A stretch of 64,000 nt of DNA from Cryptomeria japonica (Eukaryota; Streptophyta; Pinopsida; Cupressales; Cupressaceae). The position numbers and the translations under genes are program-made. Where the stretch lies: NCBI RefSeq assembly GCF_030272615.1, contig NC_081412.1, forward strand, positions 99,695,796 through 99,759,795, written 5' to 3'. This document shows, in pieces, positions 43,973 to 55,413 of the stretch (positions are counted from its first letter, which is position 1; every line of letters begins with the position of its first letter). The notes beneath the pieces are model-generated. The model did no database searches. It saw only the letters and a list, made by a program, of their open reading frames with translations, and was not told the origin of the DNA.

Positions 43973-46459
43973 ATGAAGATCCTATCTTGGAACATTAGAG
44001 GGCTAAATAGCCCTTATAAACAACATAATTTGAGGTGTACTCTTATTGACAAAATAGACATAGTTTTGTTGTAGGAATCTAATATGTCTAAATCATATTT
44101 TGCTCAAATTGCTAACAAACTATGACCTAATGCTACTTACAATACCAACCCTATTGATGGTGCCTCAAAGGGGATCATGATGATGTGGAACCCCATCATT
44201 GTTAGAGGAATTATGGCTGACCAATGTAAAAATAGTTTGACAATTATTTTTTTTCTATGTCTTCTAGTGACAAATGGAACCTTATCAATATGCATTCACC
44301 CAACACAAGAGCTGCAAGGAAAAACTTATGGGACAAAATAACCTTCTTGATGGATTCCTATTAGGATTTCCATTGGATGCTAGTGGAATTTCAACACCCC
44401 ACTATTTCCTTAAAAAATGTTGGGTGACCTTGAGGACTACTCAGACAATATGATAATTTTGCTGATTTTTTAAACAAGATTGATGAATTGGATGTCGACC
44501 TTAAAAGGATTCCCTTTTTACTTGGTCTAATAGGAGATTGGGATTTGATTTTATTCAAGTTAGATAGATTTATTATTTCTAATGGTTGAAACATTTTTCA
44601 AGATCTTACTCTCACTATCCTTCCTAGAATTGGGTTTGACCACAATCCCCTTCTATGCCCTTTCCCCTTCATATTTGAAATTATGTGGTCACTCCATCTT
44701 AATTTTAGAAGCTTGGTCACTACTTGGTGGAACATCCCTATCAATGGGACCCTTGTATATAGAGTTTCCTACAAGTTGAAAAAAATTAAAAACAAGGTTA
44801 GAGGTTGGAACCATTATATCTTTTGCAACATTTATCATAAAAAGGCCCAAATATTTGTTGACCTAAAAGAGACTTAGGATACTATGGCTACAAGGAACAA
44901 TGATATTGAAATTTGTCTTAAGGAAAGATAACTAGGAGAATATTGGCATTGCCTTCTTAAAGAAGGAAAAATATATTGGAAGTAGAAGTATAGAGTCCAA
45001 TTGTTGTAGGAGTGAGACAAGATTACACGATTCTTCGATCAATCTACATTAAAACAAAGGAAAATAAACACTATTAGAAGGATGATAGACACTAATGGGA
45101 ACATTTGGGAGGATGAGGTTCAAATTGGTCAAGTTGCTATTTTTTTTCTTTTAGGACACCTACTAGGCAGTTGATGGAGTTGTAAGTCAACAAGATGATG
45201 TCTTTGATGTGATCCCTTTTGTCTTGACAGATCTTGATAAATGCAATTTAACTAAGTAAATATTGAGGATGAGGTGAAATCTATTGTCTTCTCCTTTGGG
45301 TCCTTTAAAGTGCTTGGCTCTGATGGATTCCCCCTGATTTTTTCTAGGTATATTCTGAATTTGTTAAGGGGGGATGTTCTTACTGAGCTGCTAAGGTTTT
45401 CCATGGGAAACTTTTTAAGTAGGTCGATACTACCTTCATCGCTTTGATTCCAAAAAAGAGCATATATATAGGTTCCTTGATTTCAAGCCGATTAGCTTAT
45501 GTAATACGGTCTTTTATTAAATTCTTTCTAAGTGAATTGTCAACCACCTAAAGCCTCTCCTTTCTCGCCTCATTTCTATTAATCAAAAGGGAATTGTTTA
45601 GGGAAGACAAATCTTGGATGTTGTCTCAACTACACATGAGATTATGCATTCAATGGAGAACAATAAGAAGACAGGTATGGTTTTTAAACTAGACATCTCA
45701 AAAGATTATGATAGAATCTCTTGGAGATTTATTTTTATTACTCTCCAAGAGTTTTTCTTCCAAGAAAAAGCTATTCAATTTATTAAAGGAATGTATCACT
45801 ACTCCTAAGTTCTCTATTCTGGTCATGGGGTTTCTAAAGGTTTCTTCCTTAATGAAAGAGAGCTTAGATAGGGTGACCCCCTTTCTCCCTATCTTTTCAT
45901 CTTAGTAGCTGAGGTCATAGGGATAAATATTGATAGATTTAAAATATCTAATGATAGTCTAAAAGGAGTGATTCCAATGTCCTCTCTCCATCGTTCTTCA
46001 CATTAGCAATTTGTGGATGAAACCATTATTTTTGGTCTATCTTCTATCCATGAAGCCCAACAATGAAAGTCTATGCTTAATAGATATTCTCAAATCTTCA
46101 GGAAACATATTAACTACAAAAAAAATGTTCTAAACTTTTTTAATATTGAGGAAAGGCTTTAGGATAAAATTATCAAAATTCTTGGGTGTTAAAAGGAGTC
46201 TCAATTTCTACTACACATCTTGGACTTTTCTTTGGCTATGAAGAAACTACCTCATAATTAATAGTTTGGCATTGTGGAAAGAAATTAGAGAAAGCTTGTA
46301 GATTGGAAGGGAAATCCCCTTAGCCAAGATAGAAAATATCAACTCTTGAAGGATGCTCTTCAAAATATCCATGGTTTTTATCTACCCCTATTCAAAATTT
46401 TAGTGTTTATAGCTAATAATATTGAATAGATTCTAAAGAAATTCTTGTGGATAGGGGTG
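43973..46459 (+). pseudogene. LINE ORF2, N-terminal part: endonuclease and reverse transcriptase
   Basis: It starts with MKILSWNIRGLNS, the classic start of the apurinic-like endonuclease domain of plant L1 elements. It continues through ASKGIMMMWNP (about 44170-44200) in broken frames to 44880. Reverse transcriptase remnants follow: a GS(F)KVLGSDGFP-type stretch near 45300-45330, FIALIPKK near 45435, the open piece 45614-45808 with VFKLDISKDYDRISW, and an FVDE version of the F/YADD active site near 46009-46022. The second active-site Asp is Glu here, which would be inactivating. The ORF is interrupted at 46459 by the solo LTR. Confidence 0.85.
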
Positions 46460-46970
46460 TGTAGAGTCAAAAATTGCATACCCCTTTGCAAGTTCATTGA
46501 CAATTTTAAATTTTGTATCCACTTTAGTGTTCATTCTCCTAGCATCTAAGTAGGCTCATTTTAGCCCTTGGATCAACCTTTTCCCTCTCAAGATGCTCAT
46601 GACACCTAGCAACTATCCTTCTGCTTCTGTTTTGCATTAGCCACGTGTTTCTCTTGTCATTTGTCATTTTTTAGCATGATTCATTTGGAAACTAGCACAT
46701 TGCTTGGAGATCCACGTGTCACGCTTTCATCCCGCGACATCTTAACATTCAAATGTCATTTCTATGCATTTCGACACTTGTCACCTACCCAAGTCAATGG
46801 AGGCTTAGGATCTTTTGAAATAGATCGAAAACCCCATTTTTCCCTCCTCTTCTCTCTTTTAAATCCATCTTTTCTATCCATTCAATCTCTCCAGATTTTG
46901 GATATAATATCTCTACTTTTTGCATGAAATATCTCTAGTTTATGCATGCAATCTCTCTAGTATTCTCATA

Positions 46971-46971
<1 letters not shown>

Positions 46972-47012
<41 letters not shown>
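46972..47012. repeat. (TC)n microsatellite, about 20 units
   Basis: Uninterrupted tc run inside the solo LTR, directly readable. Confidence 0.95.
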
Positions 47013-47015
<3 letters not shown>

Positions 47016-47469
47016 TCCTGCAACAACCTCACATAGAACTCTTGGCTTCCTCAAGCCTGGTAGTATCTCTCTATCTATTTATCTCATCTTTGAGCATTTT
47101 GGGATTTATCACATCCCTTATCTATTTGATCATTTATCATTTTGTCTATTTATCTTTTGATCTATCTATCTGGCTATTTGTGGAGCTGAAAACATCAAAG
47201 TGGGGGTTTGATTGAGGCAAAACCCTATACAACCTCAACATTTTTCCTCTTTGGATTGTGTGTAGGTTTCATTGGAGAAGAATTGCTTTGTTGGAGGCTT
47301 CAATTGTGGACCGGTTATAAGATTATTTTCTTCCTCTCTTTCATTTATCCATTTACATTGCCATAGTTGCTTTATGATTTTTGTTATATATATTCATCTG
47401 GAACACATATCTATCACCTTGAGCTCTCTATATGGAACTTCGTACTCTGTTTGTATAGGACGCCAACGC

Positions 47470-48761
47470 TGTTGGTATTTTGGTGCATTTTGTATGACCG
47501 GTGAATGATATGGCTATCATTGTTGGCAACATCATCTTCCAAGTCTTCACAGTCTATTGACAGTAAGTAGATATACCAAGGTTAACTAACTAAGCAATGT
47601 GTAGACAGGGTAAGCAGGGAGTAGACTGGCACACAGGAGGACAACCGACACATAGGAGGTCAACCGACAAATAGTGAGTAGACTGACACATAGAAGGTCA
47701 ACCGACAAGCAGTGAGTAGATTGGCATAGAAGTGGTCAACCAACTAAGAAGTATATGGATCGGTATATAGGACATGATCGGCTAGGTAGATTTTGATCGA
47801 TACACCGGCAGAGTCTGTAACCGACAGACTTGGTAATGTTCAGTTAACATCTAGTTAAACCGACAGTCTTCTCCAGTCAACTGACGAACTTATCGACATG
47901 AATGACTGTTTTGACAGAGATTCTTGTAACAATTTATAGAGAGTGATTTATGGTACGGTAACAAAATTTTGAATCGAATGTTTTGGAGGGAAATTTGACG
48001 ACATAATCAAAGGTTAATAAATTCACTAAATTCATTTGGATGAGGTTGTTGTTCATGTGAAAAGAGATATGGAAAAGTGAACACCAGGGGAGAAGAATAG
48101 AGTGTAGAGTCGAGGGATAGAGGACCGACAGAGTGAAGAGCCGAGGATCAGTAAATCGGTAGAGAGCAGAGCCAAAGGTATATTTAGAAAATCAGTGTTG
48201 TGCAGAGAAGACACAATCGGTGGAGATAGAGTATGATTTTCAGTGTGATCTGATCAAGCTATCAGTAGCCACTCCAATAAATCATCTTTCTATTGCTCTC
48301 TAACCATTGCAACTAAATCCCTTAATAGGGTGGACTTTAACAGGTCCCATTGTAAAAATCCCTTAACCGGGTGTCATCTTAATTAATGATCCTAAGACCT
48401 TTAACAAGGCTACCTTTAATAGGGTAAAGGCACTGACAGGCCTTAATCAAAATCCCTTAACCGGGTGTCACCTAATAGTGTCTTTGTAATCTCCTAACAA
48501 GGATGGCTCCTCACCGGGCATACTCTAGAAGAGTACAAATTTTGTGAGTTCCTACTCACACTATAGTTTCTCCCATTTGGGTTTCCACGAGATAAATCTT
48601 GTTGTCATTGTGTATCTTTTCATGCATGCATATTCTTCTGCAGTAATTATTTATATTGATGAATGTTAAGTTAGTGCAAACTTGAGTTAAAAAGTTTTAA
48701 TGAGTAAAACCGGTAAAGTGCTGATTCACCCCTCCCCTCTCAGCACCGGTCGAGACTAACA
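47470..48761 (+). mobile_element. 5' LTR of the non-autonomous element, 1292 bp
   Basis: It starts TGTTGGTATTTTGG and ends GAGACTAACA. It contains degenerate repeats of about 42 bp built on gtagac(t/c)g(a/g)cacataggaggtcaacc (about 47600-47740), and a ccttaaccgggtgtca block near 48360-48470. The equivalent arrays occur in the 3' LTR. Confidence 0.9.
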
Positions 48762-48763
48762 AT

Positions 48764-48775
48764 TGGTATAAGAGC
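48764..48775 (+). promoter_or_regulatory. Primer-binding site (initiator tRNA-Met type)
   Basis: TGGTATAAGAGC begins three bases after the LTR end. It matches the usual TGGTATCAGAGC site of plant copia elements except for one base. Confidence 0.8.
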
Positions 48776-48789
48776 TCTGGTCCTCTGAA

Positions 48790-50208
48790 GTGAAGCTTGA
48801 CAACTTGAGGATAAAGATCATGGAAGAATACCGATATCAGAAGCAAATTGATGAAGCAAATAAAATTATTGCTCAGTTGAAAGAGAGACTGAGAAACTCT
48901 CTTGCAAAAAGAAAGGAACTAGCTCAACAGCTAAATGAGAGTCAAGACATCATAGATAAACTCTCTGAACAGAGTGGATCTGAAGAAGCTGAAGAAGCAT
49001 TCTTAGAACTCATGGAAAAGAACAAGAAGCTGACTGAAGAAATCACACATCTCAAAAGAGAACATGAAAGTCAGGCCCTGAGGATGACTGAGATATTGGA
49101 AGCGAGCAGAAGTGTTGATGAAAGAAAAAGAGAGTCAGAAGAAGCTTTGTCAAAAGCTGAAAGAGCCAAAAGGCTTGCCGAAGATGTCCTGAGAGAAAAT
49201 GATGCAATCATGATTGAAAAAGATGAAGAAATCTAAATTCTCACTTAGGAAAATGAATACATACATAAACGTCTGCATGCCAACACAGAGGAAAAGGAAA
49301 AGATGATGAAAGAGATTGAAGAACTCAAGAGTGAGTTGAAAGCTAAAAATGAGAGAAATGAGAAGCTGAGGAAATTCAATGAAATCTCTGAGAAGATAGA
49401 TAAACAATTGAAGGCTTAGAGAAGAACAAAGGAAACAACCGGTCTTGGTTACTTCGGTACAGGTACTATGGAAATTGGAGAATCATCTAAATCCAAAAGG
49501 ATAAAAGATGATAGAAGGAATAATTTTGAAGTGAAAGGTATGAAGTTTCCCAAATATTCTTGTAATAATTGTGGTAAATTGGGTCATAAGTCTGATGTCT
49601 GTAGAAACAAATCGGTTAATCAAAAGAAGATTTTCACCTTTGATGGTTATTACCATAATTGTCATAAGTATGGCCACACTACTTATGAGTGTAGATCTAA
49701 ATCTTGCAGTATGGCAAAAAGAAGAAGATTCAATGGACATTACTTTACATGCAATAAGTTTGGACACAAATCTGAAGAATGCACGCTCAAGTCAAATTTA
49801 TCAAGTTCACCATTCAAACTGGTTAGTCCTGATAAAAGGAATAATCATTTCAATGTCACTTGTTCCACTTGTGGTAATTTTGGTCATGTTGAAGCAAATT
49901 GCAGAGTGAGATTGGGGCAAATAAATAATGCAGGACCGTGGAGGACAACTGGTATGACATGTTTCAATTGCCATAAGATCAATCACTTAGCGAGAGTGTG
50001 TAGGAACCAGTCCTATAACCGGTCTGGAGACAAGAACCGGTTTGGCAAGAAGAAAGGACAAAATGAATTGAAAGGAAAGAAGACAATTGAAGAGGTGAAG
50101 AAAAAAATGAAAAAGACATGGGTTAAGAGAGAAGAAAGCAAAGAAGGAGAAAGTCCTCTGAAAACTAAGTCATCATCCACTGATGATTATAGTTCCTCTT
50201 CAAACTAG
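48790..50208 (+). pseudogene. Gag-like protein: coiled coil and five zinc knuckles
   Basis: A single frame begins 28 bases after the 5' LTR. The first 148 codons are a strong coiled coil (IIAQLKERLRNSLAKRKEL and similar heptads). Three in-frame stops at about 49234-49420 separate it from the open 49468-50208 (246 codons). That part has CCHC knuckles at C32-C35-H40-C45, C132-C135-H140-C145 and C165-C168-H173-C178, and two more at 65-75 and 95-105 that lack the first Cys. A Lys-rich tail follows. Copia gags end with one such knuckle, so five is unusual. The usual copia gag N-terminal domain is absent. It would bind element RNA. Stop-free expression of the knuckle part alone is possible from its own ATG. 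Confidence 0.8.
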
Positions 50209-50761
50209 GCATACCGATGGTCAGGGGGAGCACATATGGTAAGATTATTTTTGTATACCCTTTTCTAATATAAGGTTATGTCTATCTGCATAGTTGAGAT
50301 GCATAGAAGTTAACCTAAAGTTCTTGTTTGAGAAATGTCTTGTGAGTTAATTGTTTGTATATCGGTATCGGTAACAAACAACCGGTAAAAGGCAAATCTG
50401 TGTACATTAAGTTGTAAGTTTCTAATCTAACCGTTGTATCATAACGCTGATAAATCTCAACAGATAAATAAGGAAATGTCAACACATTTCATTTACCCTG
50501 ATTTATTGTGAACTTTCTCGAGCTCTTGTGCGATCAAAGGTGATTGAAACCTTGAGAGTAATATTTGTGCTGAAAGTTCAAGCAGAGTGATAGTGGTGTT
50601 TGGTATTCCTGAGGAGAAGGTATTCAAACCCTGGTTGAATTTTTTTTTGAAGGTTATCATGGCAGTGCCTATATCAGCTCCTATGTTGGTTGAGGCAATC
50701 AAATAACCTCAATCCAAGTTCAAGCTGCATCCAATGAAAGCCGATGAGATCGACATGACCG

Positions 50762-52669
50762 GTGCCTTATCATTTGTACTTATTGGTTGAAGACATTCGC
50801 TCCTTCATCCATTGCAAGCTCGAAGAACTTGGAGACACATTCATTCGAAATGAATTTAAAGGGTTTTGTGTTTATGATCAGTTGAAGGCAGAATATCTAC
50901 CTCTAAAGACCAAGGGTTTGTCTAATGCTGTCGATTTTCCTGATCAGTTTCATGCCGACTGGGTTAGGTATGTATTGAGCAGAGTTCATGATCAATTCTT
51001 GTGGCTAGAAAATCAAGCACCGATCAAGATCACAAAGGATGTGATTCAAAGAGTTACAGGGTTTAGTGCAACCGGTGAAGCATTAAACCTAAGAAAAATT
51101 TCATCAATTGAAGTCACTAGGTTAACCAAATCCAAATGTGACAATAGAGCAATGACAATCGCTCATATTGAGGATGCTGAAGTTAGATTTTCTTCTACAG
51201 TACTGGGTTACGGGGTTTATCAATCAAGCCAGATAAATAGTGTACCGAGCGGTGCCATACATGCTGCCTATCGAATCATCAAGGATGATGCTTCATATGA
51301 TATTTGTGAGATGATCAAAAGCCAATTTCTGGTAAACATGGAGAGAATCAAGAAGGACAAGAAGCAGTCTTTCAAATATGGGTCACTACTGGTATGTATA
51401 TTTTTCTATGTGCAAAACTTCTTTCCCGGTAAGGGTAATATAGTATGGTCTGAAGAAAAACCTATCATGGTTCAGATAGGTGAGATGATTAGGGACCTGG
51501 GAGATAGGTTTGGTGAAACAATGTGGGGATACTTTAAGGAATTTCAAATTAGGATGCACAAAAGGGAAAGAATTCCAACCAGTATAGTGCAGAAATACAA
51601 AGACAACATTTGCTTTCTTGTAGACATAGATTGTTGTATCATTCAAGTAGTTCAACCCAAAACCTTTTGGGTTTCACCTATGGGCTATGAGGTTGCAGTG
51701 AACATTGTTAAAATACATGTCAATATGCTACTGTCCAAACTGGTTGATCCGAAGGCAAAGAGATTTGGAACCTGTGAGGAGGCAAGCTCCAAAATAAAAC
51801 AGGAACTTCAGATGTCAATCATGAAAAGAAAAGTAAGAAGAATGATTGATACCATTGACAAGAAATATGGAGGTGAAGCATCCGATGCTACTACCGCCAC
51901 CAGTGCTAGTGTACAATCAGGGATCAACCCTAATAAAGATGAAGAATTAACAGGTGAAAAGAAGAAAGTGTCAAAGACAAAACCCAAGGGGATTGCAGCA
52001 ACCAAGCCTGCAACATATACAAAAGAAAAGGATTTAGGTACTCATGTATCTTCCCCAAGTAAAGATAGACCGGTCGGAGTGACTTATACCAGAAAGAAGA
52101 AGAGTGAAGGAAAAGTTGATACAAAGCTCAAAAAGGATGAGAAAGAGGGTGATATCACTGACACCCAATCAGATGTGGAAATTAAAGAGGTTAGAAGAAG
52201 TGGAAGAAACAAATCCCCAATAGTTGATGAATTGGTCCATGGGATCAAAGAATTTGGAGGCTTGTCTAGTGTGGGGAAAACATATTCCCTCTGTAATGAA
52301 GAAGACAAAAGGAAAATTGAAGAAGCCTTGATCTGGAGCTTGCACAAGTTTTGTAGGACTCCCAATGAATTATATGGAATAATCCCATCAGATTTGCAAG
52401 ATCAAATTGAAGGGAGATGGAAAAAAGCTCTGGCTATTGAGAAAGAACACAAAATAAAAGCACTAATGGAAGTGCAACATGATTTAGACCTTGATCAAGC
52501 TTCACTAGTAGCTGAAGCATGCATTCAACATTTCAAGGTAAGAAATAGAAATGGGAGAGTGGCAATAGGTGAAGTTGAAGTAGTGCACGAAGAAGGTGTT
52601 GCCTTGTGGAAGAAAATCACGAATCAACAAAAGGAAGCTGAAGAAGAAATAGAAAAGGAAACAAAATAG
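50762..52669 (+). CDS. Intact 635-codon ORF of unknown function in a non-autonomous retrotransposon
   Basis: I do not recognise this protein. Residues about 1-350 look globular: an LVEDIRSFIHCKLEELG helix, then DFPDQFHADWVRYVLSRVHD and IKITKDVIQRVTGFSATGEA, and a hydrophobic YGSLLVCIFFYVQNFFPGK stretch at about 205-222. Residues about 370-480 are Lys/Ser/Thr-rich and low-complexity, probably disordered. The C-terminal part (about 485-635) is helical and charged, ending in repeated Glu/Lys. The VI-x-x-VTGF layout faintly recalls retrotransposon gag-like regions such as that at 57850-58600 (inference). It lies downstream of the knuckle ORF, where pol would normally be. It is open while its neighbours are broken, suggesting younger age or selection. 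Confidence 0.6.
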   Translation: MPYHLYLLVEDIRSFIHCKLEELGDTFIRNEFKGFCVYDQLKAEYLPLKTKGLSNAVDFPDQFHADWVRYVLSRVHDQFLWLENQAPIKITKDVIQRVTGFSATGEALNLRKISSIEVTRLTKSKCDNRAMTIAHIEDAEVRFSSTVLGYGVYQSSQINSVPSGAIHAAYRIIKDDASYDICEMIKSQFLVNMERIKKDKKQSFKYGSLLVCIFFYVQNFFPGKGNIVWSEEKPIMVQIGEMIRDLGDRFGETMWGYFKEFQIRMHKRERIPTSIVQKYKDNICFLVDIDCCIIQVVQPKTFWVSPMGYEVAVNIVKIHVNMLLSKLVDPKAKRFGTCEEASSKIKQELQMSIMKRKVRRMIDTIDKKYGGEASDATTATSASVQSGINPNKDEELTGEKKKVSKTKPKGIAATKPATYTKEKDLGTHVSSPSKDRPVGVTYTRKKKSEGKVDTKLKKDEKEGDITDTQSDVEIKEVRRSGRNKSPIVDELVHGIKEFGGLSSVGKTYSLCNEEDKRKIEEALIWSLHKFCRTPNELYGIIPSDLQDQIEGRWKKALAIEKEHKIKALMEVQHDLDLDQASLVAEACIQHFKVRNRNGRVAIGEVEVVHEEGVALWKKITNQQKEAEEEIEKETK

Positions 52670-53930
52670 GACCAAGGTGCAACTGCCCTTGACAAAGAAA
52701 AAGGTAAGGAAAAATAACCTACTGAAGGTTTTGATGTCTTCTCAGTTATTGAGATCATAGGAAATGTTGTGTCAGACATTCCCAATCTGACAAATGATGT
52801 CGAGCAACCGGTTCACACTACACCGGTGAAGGAAGCTGATCAAACTAAGTTCCCGATCAAGATGAAGTAATAATTGAAGACATTCCTTATGAGGATACAC
52901 CTCATAGAACTTCATTGACACCAAATCCTATTTTATCAGAAGAAGGCAAAGAGAGGAAGAGAAGAAAGTAGAGGATAAGAAAGCAATGATGGATACTCCT
53001 CCGACAAAGAGGACGTTAGACTTAGAAAATGAAAGTGAAAAGAAGAAGGTAAAAATCATCACCGCAGCTAGTTCAAAGGTTGAGACTATAGAAAAGGAAG
53101 ATGAAAAATAGGAGGAAGAAGAGGGAGAATCGGTCATTGATATAAAGAAAACGAATCTCAAGCAGTTGATGATAGTCTTAGAAAAACTGAAAAATTCAAG
53201 CTGAAAAGACTAAATTAAGAGAAAAGAGAAAGAAGGCAAGAATTCTGAATTCTGCCAAGACAATTCTCTCTGACCTAATTCCTGACATTGATGTTGATGA
53301 TACTACCCCCATCATTGATCAGTTGAGTGCTCTTGTTACAACAATCTGTTCAGAGGCAACCAATCTAGAGAAGGTTGCAGTAAGTTAATATGAATTAAAG
53401 AGAGGAGAAAATTTAATGGAACGAATATCAGTTGGAAAAGTTGCCCTCTCCACCCTAACATAAGAAGTAAAAAATATAATTTAGGAAGCTGGTCAATTAC
53501 TGGTCAAATCTTTAAGTTTTACCGACTTAATCAGAGATCTAGAAGACAAAAGAAATCAGACTCAAAAAGAAATTCAAGATCTAATAAGTTCTTTGATCCT
53601 CTTACCAGTTCAACATCAACTTTTATTGGAAAGGTCAAACAACTTAATCATGAAATAAAAAGGTTGAAAGAAGAAGAGGACAAACAAGGTGTTAGTTTGT
53701 TAGAGCTACAATGCTATCAAGCACCAATTATTGACTTCATGCAAATGAATATTGAAGAAGCAAACCACCTCATAAGTGAACCTGACTGCAAGACAGTTGA
53801 TGATATGGAGTTTTTTATTGCAGTTATGCATGGACACTTCATCACCATGAAACAGGTAAAATATTCATGGGAATCCTCTTTGAAAGTACCTCAAGAAAAT
53901 TTCAAGGACCTTTTTGCTTTACTTTGACAA
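52670..53930 (+). pseudogene. Broken downstream extension of the 635-codon ORF, charged and coiled-coil-like
   Basis: After the stop at 52667-52669 the plus strand shows Glu/Lys-rich broken frames that continue the character of the upstream ORF. There is SAKTILSDLIPDIDVDDTT near 53255-53320, and the open 53664-53927 (87 codons) with LLELQCYQAPIIDFMQMN. They may be the former C-terminal half of one protein of about 1000 residues, or a second ORF. No retroviral enzyme motif is present. It ends just before the two purine-rich tracts and the 3' LTR. Confidence 0.5.
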
Positions 53931-53945
53931 ATTATTTTGTATATT

Positions 53946-54070
53946 CTTTGCCATTGATGGCAAAAGGGGGAGTTTCAGAGACTTGTACATTGTGAGTTAC
54001 AGGGGTCAGAAACAGGGGCTAGAACCGACACATTTTTGTAGTATTTACCACCAATGCCAAAGGGGGATTT
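53946..54070 (+). promoter_or_regulatory. Two polypurine-tract-like sites before the 3' LTR
   Basis: The tract abutting the LTR is aaagggggattt (54059-54070), preceded by ccaatgcc. A second copy-like site, ttgatggcaaaagggggag, lies about 100 bases upstream (53954-53973) inside a small inverted repeat, tttgccattgatggcaaa. The partner copia element has ccatcaatgccaaagggaga at its LTR edge (62867-62886, minus). Confidence 0.65.
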
Positions 54071-55413
54071 TGTTGGCATTCTGGTCCATTTTGTATGACC
54101 GGTGAATGATATGGTTGTCATTGTTGGCAACATCATCTTCCAAGTCTTCACAGTCTATCGACAGTAAGTAGACCGGTATACTGAGGTTAATCGACTAAGC
54201 AATGTGTAGACAGGGTAAGCAGGGAGTAGACCGGCACACAGGAGGACAACTGACACATAGGAGGTCAATCGACAAGCAATGAGTAGACCGACACACATAA
54301 GGTCTACTGACAAGAAGTGAGTAGACCAGCATAGAAGAGGTCAACTGACTAAGCAATTTACAGATCAGTATATAGGAGATGATCAGCTAGGTAGATTTTG
54401 ATCGATACATCGACAAAGTCTGTAACCGACATACTTGGTAATGTTTAGTTAACATCCAGTTAAACCGACAGTCTTCTCTAGTCAACTGATGAACTTATCG
54501 GTATGAATGACTATTTTGACAGAGATTCCTGGAACGATTTCTGGAGAATGATTTATGGCAAGACAACATAATTTTGAATCAAATATTTTGGAGGGAAATT
54601 TGGTGACAGAATCAAAGGTTAATAAATTCACTTAATTCATTTGGATTAGGTTGTTGTTTATGTGAAAAGAGATATGGAAAAGTGAACACAGGGGGAGCAG
54701 AACATAGTGTAGAGTTGAGGGACAAAGGACCGATAGAGTGAAGAGCCGAGGATCAGTAAATTGACAGAGAGCAGAGCCAAAGGTATATTCAGAAAACCGG
54801 TGTTGTGCAGAGAAGACACAACCTGTGCATATAGAGTATGATTTTTAGAGTGATTTGATCAAGCTATCAGTAGCCACTCCAGCAGATCATCTTTCTGTTT
54901 CTCTCTAACCATTGCAACTAAAATCCCTTAATAGGGTGGACTTTAACAGGTCCCATTGTAAAAATCCCTTAACCGGGTGTCATCTTAATTGATGATCCTA
55001 AGACCTTTAACAAGGCTACCTTTAACAAGGCTACCTTTAACAAGGCTACCTTTAACAAGGCTACCTTTAACAGGGTAAAGGCACTGACATGACTTAATCA
55101 AAATCCCTTAACCGGGTGGCACCTAATAGTGTCTTTGTAATCTCCTAACAGGGATGGCTCCTCACCGGGCGTACTCCAGAAGAGTACAAATTTTGTGAGT
55201 TCCTACTCACACCGTGGTTTTCTCCCATTTGGGTTTCCACGAGATAAATCTTGTTGTCACTGTGTATCTTTTTATGCATGCATATTATTCTGCAGTAATT
55301 ATTTATATTGATGAATGTTAAGCTAGTGCAAACTTGAGTTAAAAGTTTTAATTGAGTAAAACTGGTAAAGTGCTGATTCACCCCTCCCCTCTTAGCACCG
55401 GTTGGGACTAACA
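54071..55413 (+). mobile_element. 3' LTR of the non-autonomous element, 1343 bp
   Basis: It is collinear with 47470-48761. It differs by scattered substitutions and by a 15-bp unit (aacaaggctaccttt) present four times at 55009-55068 but once in the 5' LTR. That accounts for 45 of the 51 extra bases. Confidence 0.9.
55009..55068. repeat. Four tandem copies of a 15-bp unit, 3' LTR only
   Basis: Four perfect copies of aacaaggctaccttt. The 5' LTR has one, so the expansion happened after insertion. Confidence 0.95.

Larger units (their letters stand above)
47470..55413 (+). mobile_element. Non-autonomous LTR retrotransposon with complete LTRs but no pol
   Basis: The 5' LTR is 47470-48761 and the 3' LTR is 54071-55413, both TGTTGG...ACTAACA. 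The flanks aacgc (47465-47469) and aatgc (55414-55418) are a target duplication with one mismatch. An initiator-Met-type primer-binding site follows the 5' LTR and a polypurine tract precedes the 3' LTR. The internal 5.3 kb encodes a gag-like coiled coil, zinc knuckles and a large ORF of unknown function. I found no protease, integrase, reverse transcriptase or RNase H. LTR-end and internal LTR words are shared with the copia element at 61212-64000, so this is probably a copia satellite mobilised in trans. Confidence 0.85.
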
